Shown here one piece after another: positions 8,781 to 16,623 of a stretch of DNA of 30,456 nucleotides (the stretch's first letter is position 1; each line of letters starts with the position of its first letter). The DNA comes from Actinomycetota bacterium. GTDB lineage: Bacteria > Actinomycetota > Actinomycetes > Nanopelagicales > Nanopelagicaceae. Where the stretch lies: NCBI GenBank assembly GCA_005787645.1, contig SYAM01000121.1, positions 1 through 30,456 of the forward strand. The letters are read 5' to 3'. Position numbers and translations under genes: made by a program. Below the pieces are notes generated by a model, which had not been told where the DNA came from, searched no databases, and saw only the letters and a list, made by a program, of their open reading frames with translations.

Positions 8781-9065
8781 TTAAAGCAAGCGTACAAAGG
8801 GAATGAGAAGCGAAGCTAGGAGAAAGACGGCGATGTAGGCCAAGTCGAAACTGACCGCGCCCATTCGAATAGGTGGAATAAACCGACGAGCAAAATTCAA
8901 CGGCGGATCTGTTATCGCATAGATCAGCTCGACTAGAGCAAGCACCAATCCTTTGGGTCGCCAGTTACGCGCAAACATCCTCACGTAGTCAAAGATCAAG
9001 CGACCAATGAGTATGTAAATAAAAAGTTGGAGGATAGTTGCAAGTAAGGAACCTATGACGCTCAT
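8781..9065 (-). CDS. yggT: YggT-family integral membrane protein
   Basis: Small membrane protein of 94 aa. Two hydrophobic segments (about 3-25 and 70-92) flank a conserved cytoplasmic or interfacial loop containing ITDPPLNFARRFIPPIRMG, typical of YggT (YlmG). In Gram-positive bacteria and chloroplasts the family sits with division genes and has been linked to division or nucleoid arrangement; the biochemical role is unknown. It lies 9 nt after sepF and is the last gene of the dcw transcription unit here. In most actinobacteria divIVA would follow; instead the next gene is the convergent ileS. Confidence 0.92.
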   Translation of the reverse strand: MSVIGSLLATILQLFIYILIGRLIFDYVRMFARNWRPKGLVLALVELIYAITDPPLNFARRFIPPIRMGAVSFDLAYIAVFLLASLLIPFVRLL

Positions 9066-9074
9066 GGAGCGATA

Positions 9075-9602
9075 TTAACTCTGATTGAAGAAGCTTGCCT
9101 CAGCTGCGGCGAACTTATCCTCAGCACTTACCTTCACATTGGGTGGGGAGAGTAAAAAGACTTTGGCTGTGACTCTCTCAATGGAGCCGCGGTGACCAAA
9201 GACCAACCCCGCCGCAAAATCAACTAGTCGTTTTGCATCAGCGCCATCCATATCGGTGAGATTCATAATCACCGGAGTATGGTCGCGAAAATGTTCACCA
9301 ATGATTCGCGCGTCGTTGTAGCTATGAGGATGAAGGGTGATGATGCGATCTAAAACCGGCTCTTCACGATATACCGGGGTTACGCTCTCGACAGTTTTGA
9401 AACGTTGCGCCGATTCTGACACTGGTGTCGAAACTGGGCGAACCGCTGGTGCGCTCTCCTCTTGGGACCGTGAAAAGAAACGGCTCGCAGCGCCCCTGGA
9501 GGTAGGAGGAACAGTAGCTACGGTCGTTGCTGGAGCTGCTTCATCTGCACCGTCATCGACGAGACCAAGATAGAGCGCGACTTTACGAAGTGGGCTAGAC
9601 AT
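9075..9602 (-). CDS. sepF: Cell division protein SepF
   Basis: FtsZ-binding protein that polymerises at the septum and helps anchor the Z-ring to the membrane; it is the main FtsZ anchor in actinobacteria, which lack FtsA. The 175-aa protein has a short N-terminal segment (MSSPLRKVALYLGLVDD) that could act as a membrane-targeting amphipathic helix, a variable linker (about 20-85) and a C-terminal SepF domain with ITLHPHSYNDARIIGEHFR and MDGADAKRLVDFAAG. Followed by yggT 9 nt on. The ATG at 9602 is 23 nt after the yggS stop and preceded by AT-rich TTTATACATT with no Shine-Dalgarno match, so its initiation mode is uncertain. Confidence 0.95.
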   Translation of the reverse strand: MSSPLRKVALYLGLVDDGADEAAPATTVATVPPTSRGAASRFFSRSQEESAPAVRPVSTPVSESAQRFKTVESVTPVYREEPVLDRIITLHPHSYNDARIIGEHFRDHTPVIMNLTDMDGADAKRLVDFAAGLVFGHRGSIERVTAKVFLLSPPNVKVSAEDKFAAAEASFFNQS

Positions 9603-9625
9603 AATGTATAAAGTTACAGGTTGCC

Positions 9626-10333
9626 CTAGCGAGAACCGAGGATTGACGAGCCAATGCGAAGATGTGTCGCACCGGCGAGAATCGCCTCGTGGAAGTCCCC
9701 ACTCATCCCCGCCGAGAGAATCTTCATGCCAGATCCAATCTCAGTAAAAATCTCGGATAGGCGAGAAAAGGCCTCAGCAGGTGGTTTATTGAGGGGGGCC
9801 ACACCCATCACTCCCGCCAGAGTGATTCCGAGGAGCTCACTCTTCTCACGCTCGAAGGTGGCGAGGATCTCGCGCGCTCCCGCTACATCTGTTCCGCCTC
9901 GACCAGCGGTGGGGTGCTCATCCAGAGAGATCTGAATCAGGCAGTGAATGTGGCGTCCAATTTTAATCGCCCCGTCTGAGAGCCCTTTCAAGTATTTCCT
10001 GTCATCGAGAGAGTGGACCATGTGAGCCCAGGAACTTATCGTTGCCAACTTATTTCGTTGCAATTGTCCCTGAAAATGCCATCTTACGCTCTCGAATTGA
10101 TGGTGAGAAGACTCCTGGAAATATCGAACTTTCTCCCGCGCCTCTTGGTCACGATTCTCGCCGAATTCCCTGATTCCTAAATCATAAAGTATCTCGATAT
10201 CGCTAACCGGAAAATTCTTGGTGACCGCGATCAGCGTGATCTCAGATCGCTCTCGCCCTGAAAGTTCTAGCGCATGAACAATCTCTTCTTCAACGCGAGA
10301 GAGATTGAGAGCAATCTCTTGGCTACGAACCAT
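9626..10333 (-). CDS. yggS: YggS-family pyridoxal-phosphate homeostasis protein
   Basis: Single-domain PLP-binding protein with an alanine racemase-like TIM-barrel fold, thought to buffer pyridoxal phosphate and amino/keto acid pools rather than catalyse a defined reaction. The 235-aa sequence has the PLP lysine in LIAVTKNFP (about residue 39), IREFGENRDQEA, WHFQGQLQRNK and the late phosphate-binding region SAGMSGDFHEAI followed by RIGSSILG. The usual family wording is GENYVQE and WHFIGxLQxNK, so this copy is slightly divergent. The ATG at 10333 overlaps pgeF by 11 nt. Linkage pgeF-yggS-sepF is standard between ftsZ and yggT in Gram-positive bacteria. Confidence 0.94.
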   Translation of the reverse strand: MVRSQEIALNLSRVEEEIVHALELSGRERSEITLIAVTKNFPVSDIEILYDLGIREFGENRDQEAREKVRYFQESSHHQFESVRWHFQGQLQRNKLATISSWAHMVHSLDDRKYLKGLSDGAIKIGRHIHCLIQISLDEHPTAGRGGTDVAGAREILATFEREKSELLGITLAGVMGVAPLNKPPAEAFSRLSEIFTEIGSGMKILSAGMSGDFHEAILAGATHLRIGSSILGSR

Positions 10334-11000
10334 GTATCACCACTCCTGCTTGACGACCAGTAATGCCCTCTCTCCGATATGAGAAATGTTCGCTACTTTC
10401 AAAAGTACAGATTCCATTCCACTGAGCATCAATCACGCGAGTGCCACTGTGATCGTGGAGAATCTTCAGGATTGAGCGCGGGATATCCAGAGTCTGCGCT
10501 CCCGTAACGAAACCGCGCTTCTCTGCTTGAGAGAGAAGATCCTCGCCAATCCGATAACACTCTCCACAAATCGTGGCTCCAATAGATGCCGAAAATCGCT
10601 CCCCTGCAAATCTCTCGAGTACCTTCTCGACTATTCCCCCAAAGAGTCCCCGCCATCCGACATGAACTGCGGCCGATGAACGCTCTCCACGAATCAGTAA
10701 GGGTGCACAATCTGCAACCAACACCGCTAGTGCACTCTCTGGGGTGGAGGTGATCATCGCATCGCAACTGCGGATCTCCCGGTAGTCGCTCTCTTCATCG
10801 ACGATCTCAAATTCAACTCCATGACTCTGTTCCATGAAGAAGAGTCTCTCCGGGGCTATCGAGAGTTCACGAGCCAAATCTTCACGATTCTGGCGAACCA
10901 GTTCAGGATCATCCCCAACATGAAGTGCGAGATTTCGCGACCCATAGGGCGCGCCACTCTTACCGCCAGAGCGCGAAGTGAAGATTTCTCGACTCTCCAC
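10323..11000 (-). CDS. pgeF: Peptidoglycan editing factor / multicopper-like YfiH (YlmD) protein
   Basis: Cytoplasmic zinc-dependent purine nucleosidase or laccase-like fold; in E. coli YfiH (PgeF) limits misincorporation of L-serine into peptidoglycan precursors. The 225-aa protein has the ligand motifs FFMEQSHGVE, VADCAPLLI and AAVHVGWRGLFGG, and the later CGECYRIG. These His and Cys residues form the conserved metal or active site. The GTG start at 11000 follows AGGAG by 10 nt and lies 23 nt after the ftsZ stop. Editing of MurC substrates would fit its place in a wall-synthesis cluster, though that role is known only from a distant homologue. Confidence 0.92.
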   Translation of the reverse strand: MESREIFTSRSGGKSGAPYGSRNLALHVGDDPELVRQNREDLARELSIAPERLFFMEQSHGVEFEIVDEESDYREIRSCDAMITSTPESALAVLVADCAPLLIRGERSSAAVHVGWRGLFGGIVEKVLERFAGERFSASIGATICGECYRIGEDLLSQAEKRGFVTGAQTLDIPRSILKILHDHSGTRVIDAQWNGICTFESSEHFSYRREGITGRQAGVVIHGS

Positions 11001-11023
11001 CTGCAGTGGGCTCCTAACGTGAA

Positions 11024-12160
11024 TTACTTGAGGAAATCAGGAACATCAAGTTCATCAACGGAGCCATCTTCTTCAAAAACGATTCGCTTTCGAGTTGCTC
11101 CGCCACCGAGAGCGCTTCCAGCAGGAACTGAGACGGCTACTTCTAGGGGATCGCTCTTCTCCCGAGTCGGTGCGATGGGAGTCTCAATGACCGGTACATC
11201 GATCTTCGTTGGCTCTCCACTCTCGAATCCCGCAGCGATGACTGTCACGCGAACCTCATCACCGAGCGCATCGTCGATCACGGTGCCATAAATGATGTTT
11301 GCATCGGGGTGAGCTGACGCCGCAACCAACTCTGCCGCTTCGCTAATCTCAAAGAGCCCGAGATCTGAGCCGCCGGCAATAGACAGGAGGACGCCATGGG
11401 CGCCATCGATAGAGGCTTCGAGTAGTGGGCTTGCTATTGCCGTCTCTGCTGCCCTGGTGGCGCGATTATCCCCACGTGCAGAGCCAATGCCCATCAACGC
11501 AGAACCAGCGCCGTACATCACTGAGCGCACATCGGCGAAATCCAGGTTAATTAGGCCAGGAGTTGTGATCAAATCGGTGATTCCCTGCACGCCCGCAAGT
11601 AATACTTGGTCAGCGCTCTTAAATGCTTCGAGAGCGGTAATGGTCCGATCGGAAATTGATAACAAGCGATCGTTGGGAATCACGATCAGAGTATCGACCT
11701 CTTTGCGCAGCGCTGAGATCCCCTCTTCAGCTTGAGCTGCGCGGCGCTTGCCTTCAAAGGTAAAAGGTCGGGTGACTACTCCAACAGTCAATGCTCCTAA
11801 TTCCCGCGCTATTCGCGCAACGATTGGAGCACCACCTGTTCCCGTTCCGCCACCTTCACCTGCTGTCACAAAGACCATATCTGAACCACGAAGAACTTCA
11901 CGAATCTCTTCCTCGTGATCACCTGCTGCCTGACGTCCAACATCGGGAGATGCACCTGCACCTAATCCTCGAGTAACTGCTCGACCAATATCTAATTTCA
12001 CATCTGCATCACTCATGAGCAACGCTTGCGCATCGGTGTTAATTGCGATGAACTCGACGCCTTTCAAACCAACATCAATCATTCGATTTACAGCATTAAC
12101 TCCACCGCCACCAATTCCAACGACTTTTATCACTGCAAGATAATTTTGTGGGGTGACCAC
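11024..12160 (-). CDS. ftsZ: Cell division GTPase FtsZ
   Basis: Tubulin-like GTPase that forms the Z-ring and recruits the division machinery. The 378-aa protein has the nucleotide-binding GIGGGGVNAVNRM near 15-27, the tubulin signature GGGTGTG at 103-109, the synergy (T7) loop NLDFADVR at 205-212, a short variable linker (about 315-365) and the conserved tail VDELDVPDFLK at 368-378, which binds SepF and other partners. The GTG start at 12160 follows AAAGG by 7 nt. An intergenic region of 150 bp separates it from ftsQ, so it may have its own promoter. No ftsA is present, as expected for actinobacteria. Confidence 0.99.
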   Translation of the reverse strand: MVTPQNYLAVIKVVGIGGGGVNAVNRMIDVGLKGVEFIAINTDAQALLMSDADVKLDIGRAVTRGLGAGASPDVGRQAAGDHEEEIREVLRGSDMVFVTAGEGGGTGTGGAPIVARIARELGALTVGVVTRPFTFEGKRRAAQAEEGISALRKEVDTLIVIPNDRLLSISDRTITALEAFKSADQVLLAGVQGITDLITTPGLINLDFADVRSVMYGAGSALMGIGSARGDNRATRAAETAIASPLLEASIDGAHGVLLSIAGGSDLGLFEISEAAELVAASAHPDANIIYGTVIDDALGDEVRVTVIAAGFESGEPTKIDVPVIETPIAPTREKSDPLEVAVSVPAGSALGGGATRKRIVFEEDGSVDELDVPDFLK

Positions 12161-12184
12161 TGTGACGCCTTTCGACAGGAGATA

Positions 12185-12207
12185 ACTCTCATTCTCTACT
12201 TGAGAGT
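12185..12207 (-). promoter_or_regulatory. Stem-loop in the ftsZ leader
   Basis: A perfect 7-bp inverted repeat, ACTCTCA (12185-12191) and TGAGAGT (12201-12207) with a 9-nt loop, lies about 25 nt before the ftsZ start and just upstream of its AAAGG ribosome-binding site. It could influence translation or RNA stability. Visible as sequence; function is inferred. Confidence 0.45.
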
Positions 12208-12232
12208 GAGCGCTAACTCAAAACGTGGCGAG

Positions 12233-12261
12233 AAGGTAGAGGCAAAATCGCTGCGCTACAA
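12233..12261 (-). promoter_or_regulatory. ftsZ: Candidate ftsZ promoter
   Basis: A possible -35 TTGTAG (12261-12256) and -10 TACCTT (12238-12233) are separated by 17 bp. An eight-base A tract on the minus strand (around 12274-12281) lies upstream. The hexamers match the sigma-70 consensus only partly. The main support is the location, in the largest gap inside the dcw cluster and before a gene commonly given its own promoter. Confidence 0.3.
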
Positions 12262-12310
12262 ATACCAACGCACTTTTTTTTCGCTGTGTCGCGCACCAAG
12301 AATCATTGAC

Positions 12311-12979
12311 TCATCGCACTGTGGGAGTCAGTGGAGTGGCAATATCGATGAAACGCGCCCTCTTGTTCTCTGGAGCCTCCAAGAGCGCAGCGAGAACGGT
12401 TAATTTCGCCTCGAGATCGTTCGCACTTCCCCACAGTATTGTCAGCCCACCTCGAAGTGAGAAGGCGATTGAGGCGTTGCTGGGCAGCGCGATCGTGTCG
12501 ACTCGAGTTTTGATTTTCTCTGGCAGGGAGTAGTAGATATCCAGCCCGTCATCGAGGAATCGGCGATCGCCGGTGACGACGGGGATTCCCCGAGGCACCT
12601 TTGAGACTTCGACAAATGTCACACCAGTGGAATCACCGAGGAGAAATCGCCCTTTCGTTGTCGCAATTGCTACATCAATCGAACGCAATGTCACAAGAAT
12701 TTCAACAGTGTGGAGAGGTCTGCGGTTTATCTCCACTCGGGCAATCTCCGGGTACTTGCTCAAAGTGCGAGCAACTGAGCCGGTGCTGACTCGAGCCAAC
12801 TTGTCACCAAATTGGATGCCACTTGCTTTGATCACTTTCTTCTCGGTAAGTGTTCGCGCTCCTTCGATTCCTCTCACGCCGATGGTGCGCACCTCGAGGA
12901 AACTTGACCATCCCAATACGTAACCCAGTACAGCCATGACAAGTAAGGGTAAAAAGATACGTTTAACTTTGGCGTTCAT
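12311..12979 (-). CDS. ftsQ: Cell division protein FtsQ (DivIB)
   Basis: Single-pass membrane protein that links early and late divisome parts and, with FtsL, helps control FtsW-FtsI. The 222-aa protein has a very short cytoplasmic tail (MNAKVKR), a membrane segment (about 8-26) and an extracytoplasmic POTRA domain beginning near VRTIGVRGIEGARTLTEKKV. The FtsQ beta domain includes VEINRRPLHTVEILVTLR and GIPVVTG. The ATG lies inside the end of murC (17-nt overlap). The cytoplasmic tail is much shorter than in many actinobacterial FtsQ proteins. Confidence 0.93.
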   Translation of the reverse strand: MNAKVKRIFLPLLVMAVLGYVLGWSSFLEVRTIGVRGIEGARTLTEKKVIKASGIQFGDKLARVSTGSVARTLSKYPEIARVEINRRPLHTVEILVTLRSIDVAIATTKGRFLLGDSTGVTFVEVSKVPRGIPVVTGDRRFLDDGLDIYYSLPEKIKTRVDTIALPSNASIAFSLRGGLTILWGSANDLEAKLTVLAALLEAPENKRARFIDIATPLTPTVR

Positions 12980-14345
12980 TTATCGCCGCGATTATCTGAG
13001 GTGGCAAGGAGGTGACATCCCCTGCTCCCATCGTGAGGATGAGGTCTCCTTCGCCCGCAAAGTTCACTGCGGCTTCAATAGCCTTCATCAAATTAGGCTC
13101 AAAGATGCTCTCTCCGCCTAGAGCGGTAATGGTCGATGAGATAGCAGCGCTACTTGCCCCTGGCATCGGCTTCTCTCCTGCTCCATATATATCAAGGAGC
13201 AGAACAAAGTCCGCATGGCGCAAAGATTCAGCAAATTGATTACTGAAGGCTGCTGTTCGGGAGTAGCGATGGGGTTGGAAAATCACGATCACTCGCCCTG
13301 ATGGGGCTACCAATCGTGCGGTGGCGATGGTGGCGCGAATCTCGGTCGGATGATGTGCGTAATCATCGAAGATTCGAACGCCTTGAGCGCTACCTCGTAG
13401 TTCAAAACGTCTTCCCACTCCAGAGAAAGTGGCTAGATGGGCGATAGCCTCGCTAGCAGGTGCATTGAGAACCAAAGCCATCGCAAGCGCAGCTGCAGAA
13501 TTGAGCACGTTATGGGCGCCAGGGATGGAGATGGTTACTTCGCCGAGAGTCTTTCCGTGCCATGTTGCCCGGTATATGGATTTGTCGGGGCCGGTATGCA
13601 TATGCGAGATTCGCAGATCTGCCTCCACCGCTTGACCATATAAATAGCTCTCCAACCCGTGTTTCCGTGCGTGCGCGGCAAGACGGGCGCTACCTGGATC
13701 ATCTGCGCAGAGGATCACGCCCTTCTTCACGGTAGCTACGAGCGCTTCAAATGCGCTATTGATGGCATGTTCATCAGCAAAATGATCTACGTGATCAACT
13801 TCGACATTGGTGACAATCGCATAATCAGGGTGGTACTCAATAAAAGATCCATCTGACTCATCAGCTTCAACTACGAAGACTTTCCCAGTGCCGTGATGTG
13901 AATTTGCTCGGGAATCATGCGGAGTTCCTCCAATTGCAAAGGAAGGATCCATCCCTAACCCCTGCAATGTGATGGTCAACATCGAGGTAGTTGTGGTTTT
14001 GCCATGAGTCCCCGCTATGGCAACTGAGGTGTAACCCTTAAGAAGGGTCGCCAACGCTTGCGCTCTGGTGATCACCGAGATTCCACGCGCTCGTGCGCCA
14101 CGTAACTCACTATTGTCCTCACGAATAGCACTAGAAACGACAACAGTTCGTGCATCTGCAATATATGCCTCATCGTGTCCTACATGGATAGCCGCCCCCT
14201 GTAGGGTCAGCGCTTGCAAGGCAGTTGAATCTTTTGCATCAGAACCGGAGACCGCAAACCCCCTATCGATACATATTCGTGCAATACCGCTCATACCAGC
14301 GCCACCAATGCCGATGAAATGGATAGGCGCTAACAACTCATTCAC
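12963..14345 (-). CDS. murC: UDP-N-acetylmuramate--L-alanine ligase MurC
   Basis: First amino-acid ligase of peptidoglycan synthesis: adds L-alanine to UDP-MurNAc using ATP. The 460-aa protein begins with the Rossmann-type FIGIGGAGMSGIA, has the ATP loop IAGTHGKTTTTSML near residue 110, VVEADESDGSF, NVEVDHVDHF and the C-terminal domain motif DDYAHHPTEI. I place the start at GTG 14345, which overlaps the murG stop as GTGA and follows GGGGGAG; an ATG four codons upstream would give 465 aa. The 3' end overlaps ftsQ. Confidence 0.97.
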   Translation of the reverse strand: MNELLAPIHFIGIGGAGMSGIARICIDRGFAVSGSDAKDSTALQALTLQGAAIHVGHDEAYIADARTVVVSSAIREDNSELRGARARGISVITRAQALATLLKGYTSVAIAGTHGKTTTTSMLTITLQGLGMDPSFAIGGTPHDSRANSHHGTGKVFVVEADESDGSFIEYHPDYAIVTNVEVDHVDHFADEHAINSAFEALVATVKKGVILCADDPGSARLAAHARKHGLESYLYGQAVEADLRISHMHTGPDKSIYRATWHGKTLGEVTISIPGAHNVLNSAAALAMALVLNAPASEAIAHLATFSGVGRRFELRGSAQGVRIFDDYAHHPTEIRATIATARLVAPSGRVIVIFQPHRYSRTAAFSNQFAESLRHADFVLLLDIYGAGEKPMPGASSAAISSTITALGGESIFEPNLMKAIEAAVNFAGEGDLILTMGAGDVTSLPPQIIAAINERQS

Positions 14346-15436
14346 CGTACTCCCCCACATTCGAGAATTACCTCAGCTAGCGATTGCGCCGGAGAACTCT
14401 GGCGAGAATTGCCGGCGATGGAGCGCTTCGATAGATCCTCTATAGCGGAGAGCATATTGGCTGGGGAGAGATGCTCGTTTGCGATCAATTGCACATTTCC
14501 CTGCGCTAGCAACTCCTCAGCATTCCTCCGTTGCTCTCCATTACCAATATCCAATGGGATTAAGAGTGCAGGAGTTCCAGTAGCAAGCAACTCTGCACAG
14601 GTACCTGCACCACTTCGCGCTATGACGATGTTCGCCGCCAAATATGCTCGATCCATATTGGCGATATATGCAACAGGGTGATACCCGGGTCGTTGCGAAA
14701 TAGATTCTTTTCCAGCCCCCGTTGCATGCAGTATTTGATAGCCACGGTGAATGAACTCATCCAATGCTGATTCAAGGGTATTGTTGATTTTGGCTGCACC
14801 GAGGGATCCGCCAAACACCAGAATCGTTCTCTTACTCGAGTCAAGATTCAATTCCTTCCGGGCATTCATTTGTTCTGATGCGCGCTCTTGCTCGCTCATC
14901 TTTCCAATCTCCCAAATCGAGGTACGAATGGGTAGCCCAATGGCCGCTGAATTTCTCCAGTTATGAACTGGAAAGTTGGTTAATGTCCGGGTCGCCATCA
15001 TTCTTCCTAAACGATTGGCTAGACCAGGCACGGCATTTGCTTCGTGGATTATCAAAGGTTTTCTCAGTATGAAGGCGGCAATATAGGCCGGGAGTGCAAC
15101 GTAACCTCCAAAGCCGACGACGACATCGCTCTTTCTTGCTACGGGCAGAGTACGAAGGATCGCCACCAAAAGTCGGGGAAGAAATGAGAGCCCACGCATA
15201 TTGATACCACGTGGAAAATCTGTCTTTGGGACTAGATAAAATTCTGCCTTCTTCTCACTCAAGATTTTTAACTCGGCCCCTTCTTTCGTCGCAAGAAATC
15301 GCACGACCAACCGCATGTGCGGTTTTGCAACGAGAATCTGTTCGAGCGCAGCCTCCGTTGCTAATGCTGGAAGTAGATGACCTGCAGTTCCTCCACCAGC
15401 AAACAGAATCGCGAATTCCCTCTGTGAGCTCCTCAT
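14342..15436 (-). CDS. murG: UDP-GlcNAc transferase MurG (lipid II synthesis)
   Basis: Peripheral membrane glycosyltransferase that adds N-acetylglucosamine to lipid I to make lipid II. The 364-aa GT-B fold protein shows FAGGGTAGHLLPALA near the N terminus (the family GGTGGH loop), VVGFGGYVALPA, LIIHEANAVPGLANR and, in the C-terminal half, LVFGGSLGAAKIN and the donor-site region ARSGAGTCAELLATGTPALLIPL. Its ATG overlaps the ftsW stop by 4 nt (ATGA), and its stop overlaps murC by 4 nt. Confidence 0.97.
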   Translation of the reverse strand: MRSSQREFAILFAGGGTAGHLLPALATEAALEQILVAKPHMRLVVRFLATKEGAELKILSEKKAEFYLVPKTDFPRGINMRGLSFLPRLLVAILRTLPVARKSDVVVGFGGYVALPAYIAAFILRKPLIIHEANAVPGLANRLGRMMATRTLTNFPVHNWRNSAAIGLPIRTSIWEIGKMSEQERASEQMNARKELNLDSSKRTILVFGGSLGAAKINNTLESALDEFIHRGYQILHATGAGKESISQRPGYHPVAYIANMDRAYLAANIVIARSGAGTCAELLATGTPALLIPLDIGNGEQRRNAEELLAQGNVQLIANEHLSPANMLSAIEDLSKRSIAGNSRQSSPAQSLAEVILECGGVR

Positions 15437-16623
15437 CGTGTCCGCCAGCTAAAAATCTTTGGTCGAGCATCAAAAAATTCTTTTGCCTCGGGTTCGCGAC
15501 GAGCGACGCCGAGGATGAAGGCTAAGCCGAACATGGAAGAGATGAGCGCAGAACCCCCATAAGAGACGAGCGGCAATGGCAATCCCACTACTGGAAAGAC
15601 TCCAGTGACCGAACCAATATTGATTGAGGCCTGCGCAATGATCCAGATAGTCACACCTGCCACTGCATACCGCGAAAAGGGATCACGGGTTGTGATTGCG
15701 ATTTTAATGCCTGCCCAAGCAATCATGAAGAACGCTAGAAGGACTATGGTCGTACCCAATAATCCAATCTCCTCACCAATCACTGCGAAGATGAAATCAG
15801 TATGGGCAGCCGGACCGAGATTCCCCCATTTCTGCCTACTCCCACCAAGTCCTACTCCAAAGATTCCACCAGTAGCCAATGCCATGCGTGAATGAGCCGG
15901 TTGCCACCCCAGTCCAAGGTAATTCGCTGCCGCAAATGGGTCGAGAAAAGCAGTCAAGCGATTAAGTAAGGCAGGTCGCAACAAGGCAAGCGCTGAAATC
16001 ACCGCGAGTGCGAATCCTCCGATGAGAAACAGTCGAGAGATCCGCTCTCCCGAGACAAAAAGCATTCCCAGGAGAATCAAAGCCAGCACCATCGCTGTTC
16101 CAATATCTTTTCCACCAAGAACGAGTAACGAAACAAAACCAAAACCGGTCAATAGCGCAAGGGTCCCCTGATTGCGAAGAAATTCACCACGTTCGACTCG
16201 AGCAAGAACAAATGCTCCCCAGATAATGAGTGCGATTTTTGAGAACTCGCTGGGTTGAATAGTGATTGGACCAAGTCGAATCCAATTTCGATTTCCATTG
16301 ATTTCAAGACCAATCCCATCAACGAAAACCAGCCCTAACATCATCACTGAGCCAAGTAACAGAGCGGGAGCGATTTTTCGCCACCCTTTCGTGGGTAACC
16401 GAAAGGCTCCGTATCCCAGGAGTATTCCACCGGTAAACCAGAAGAATTGTCGAAGGACAATCGCGAAAGATGATCCTGAATTTGAGTAAGCGCTCACACC
16501 GGAGGCTGAAAGAACCATTAATAAACCCATGAAGATGAGAACGCCCATCCCAGAGAGCAAGATGTAGAACGGAGCGGTTGGATGGGTGAGTAAAGACTTA
16601 CGATTCGGAGCCAATCTACTCAC
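15433..16623 (-). CDS. ftsW: Lipid II polymerase FtsW (SEDS family)
   Basis: Multi-pass membrane peptidoglycan glycosyltransferase that works with FtsI at the septum. From GTG 16623 the protein is 396 aa with about ten hydrophobic segments. SEDS signatures are present: NGNRNWIRLGPITIQPSEFSK, GGKDIGTAMV with the conserved catalytic-loop Asp, HTDFIFAVIGEEIG and GLPLPLVSYGGSALI. A longer frame (442 codons from 16761) would run deep into murD and is unlikely; the chosen GTG overlaps the murD stop by 8 nt. A TTG three codons later (near 16614) is an alternative with GGTGAG just upstream. Confidence 0.96.
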   Translation of the reverse strand: MSRLAPNRKSLLTHPTAPFYILLSGMGVLIFMGLLMVLSASGVSAYSNSGSSFAIVLRQFFWFTGGILLGYGAFRLPTKGWRKIAPALLLGSVMMLGLVFVDGIGLEINGNRNWIRLGPITIQPSEFSKIALIIWGAFVLARVERGEFLRNQGTLALLTGFGFVSLLVLGGKDIGTAMVLALILLGMLFVSGERISRLFLIGGFALAVISALALLRPALLNRLTAFLDPFAAANYLGLGWQPAHSRMALATGGIFGVGLGGSRQKWGNLGPAAHTDFIFAVIGEEIGLLGTTIVLLAFFMIAWAGIKIAITTRDPFSRYAVAGVTIWIIAQASINIGSVTGVFPVVGLPLPLVSYGGSALISSMFGLAFILGVARREPEAKEFFDARPKIFSWRTR

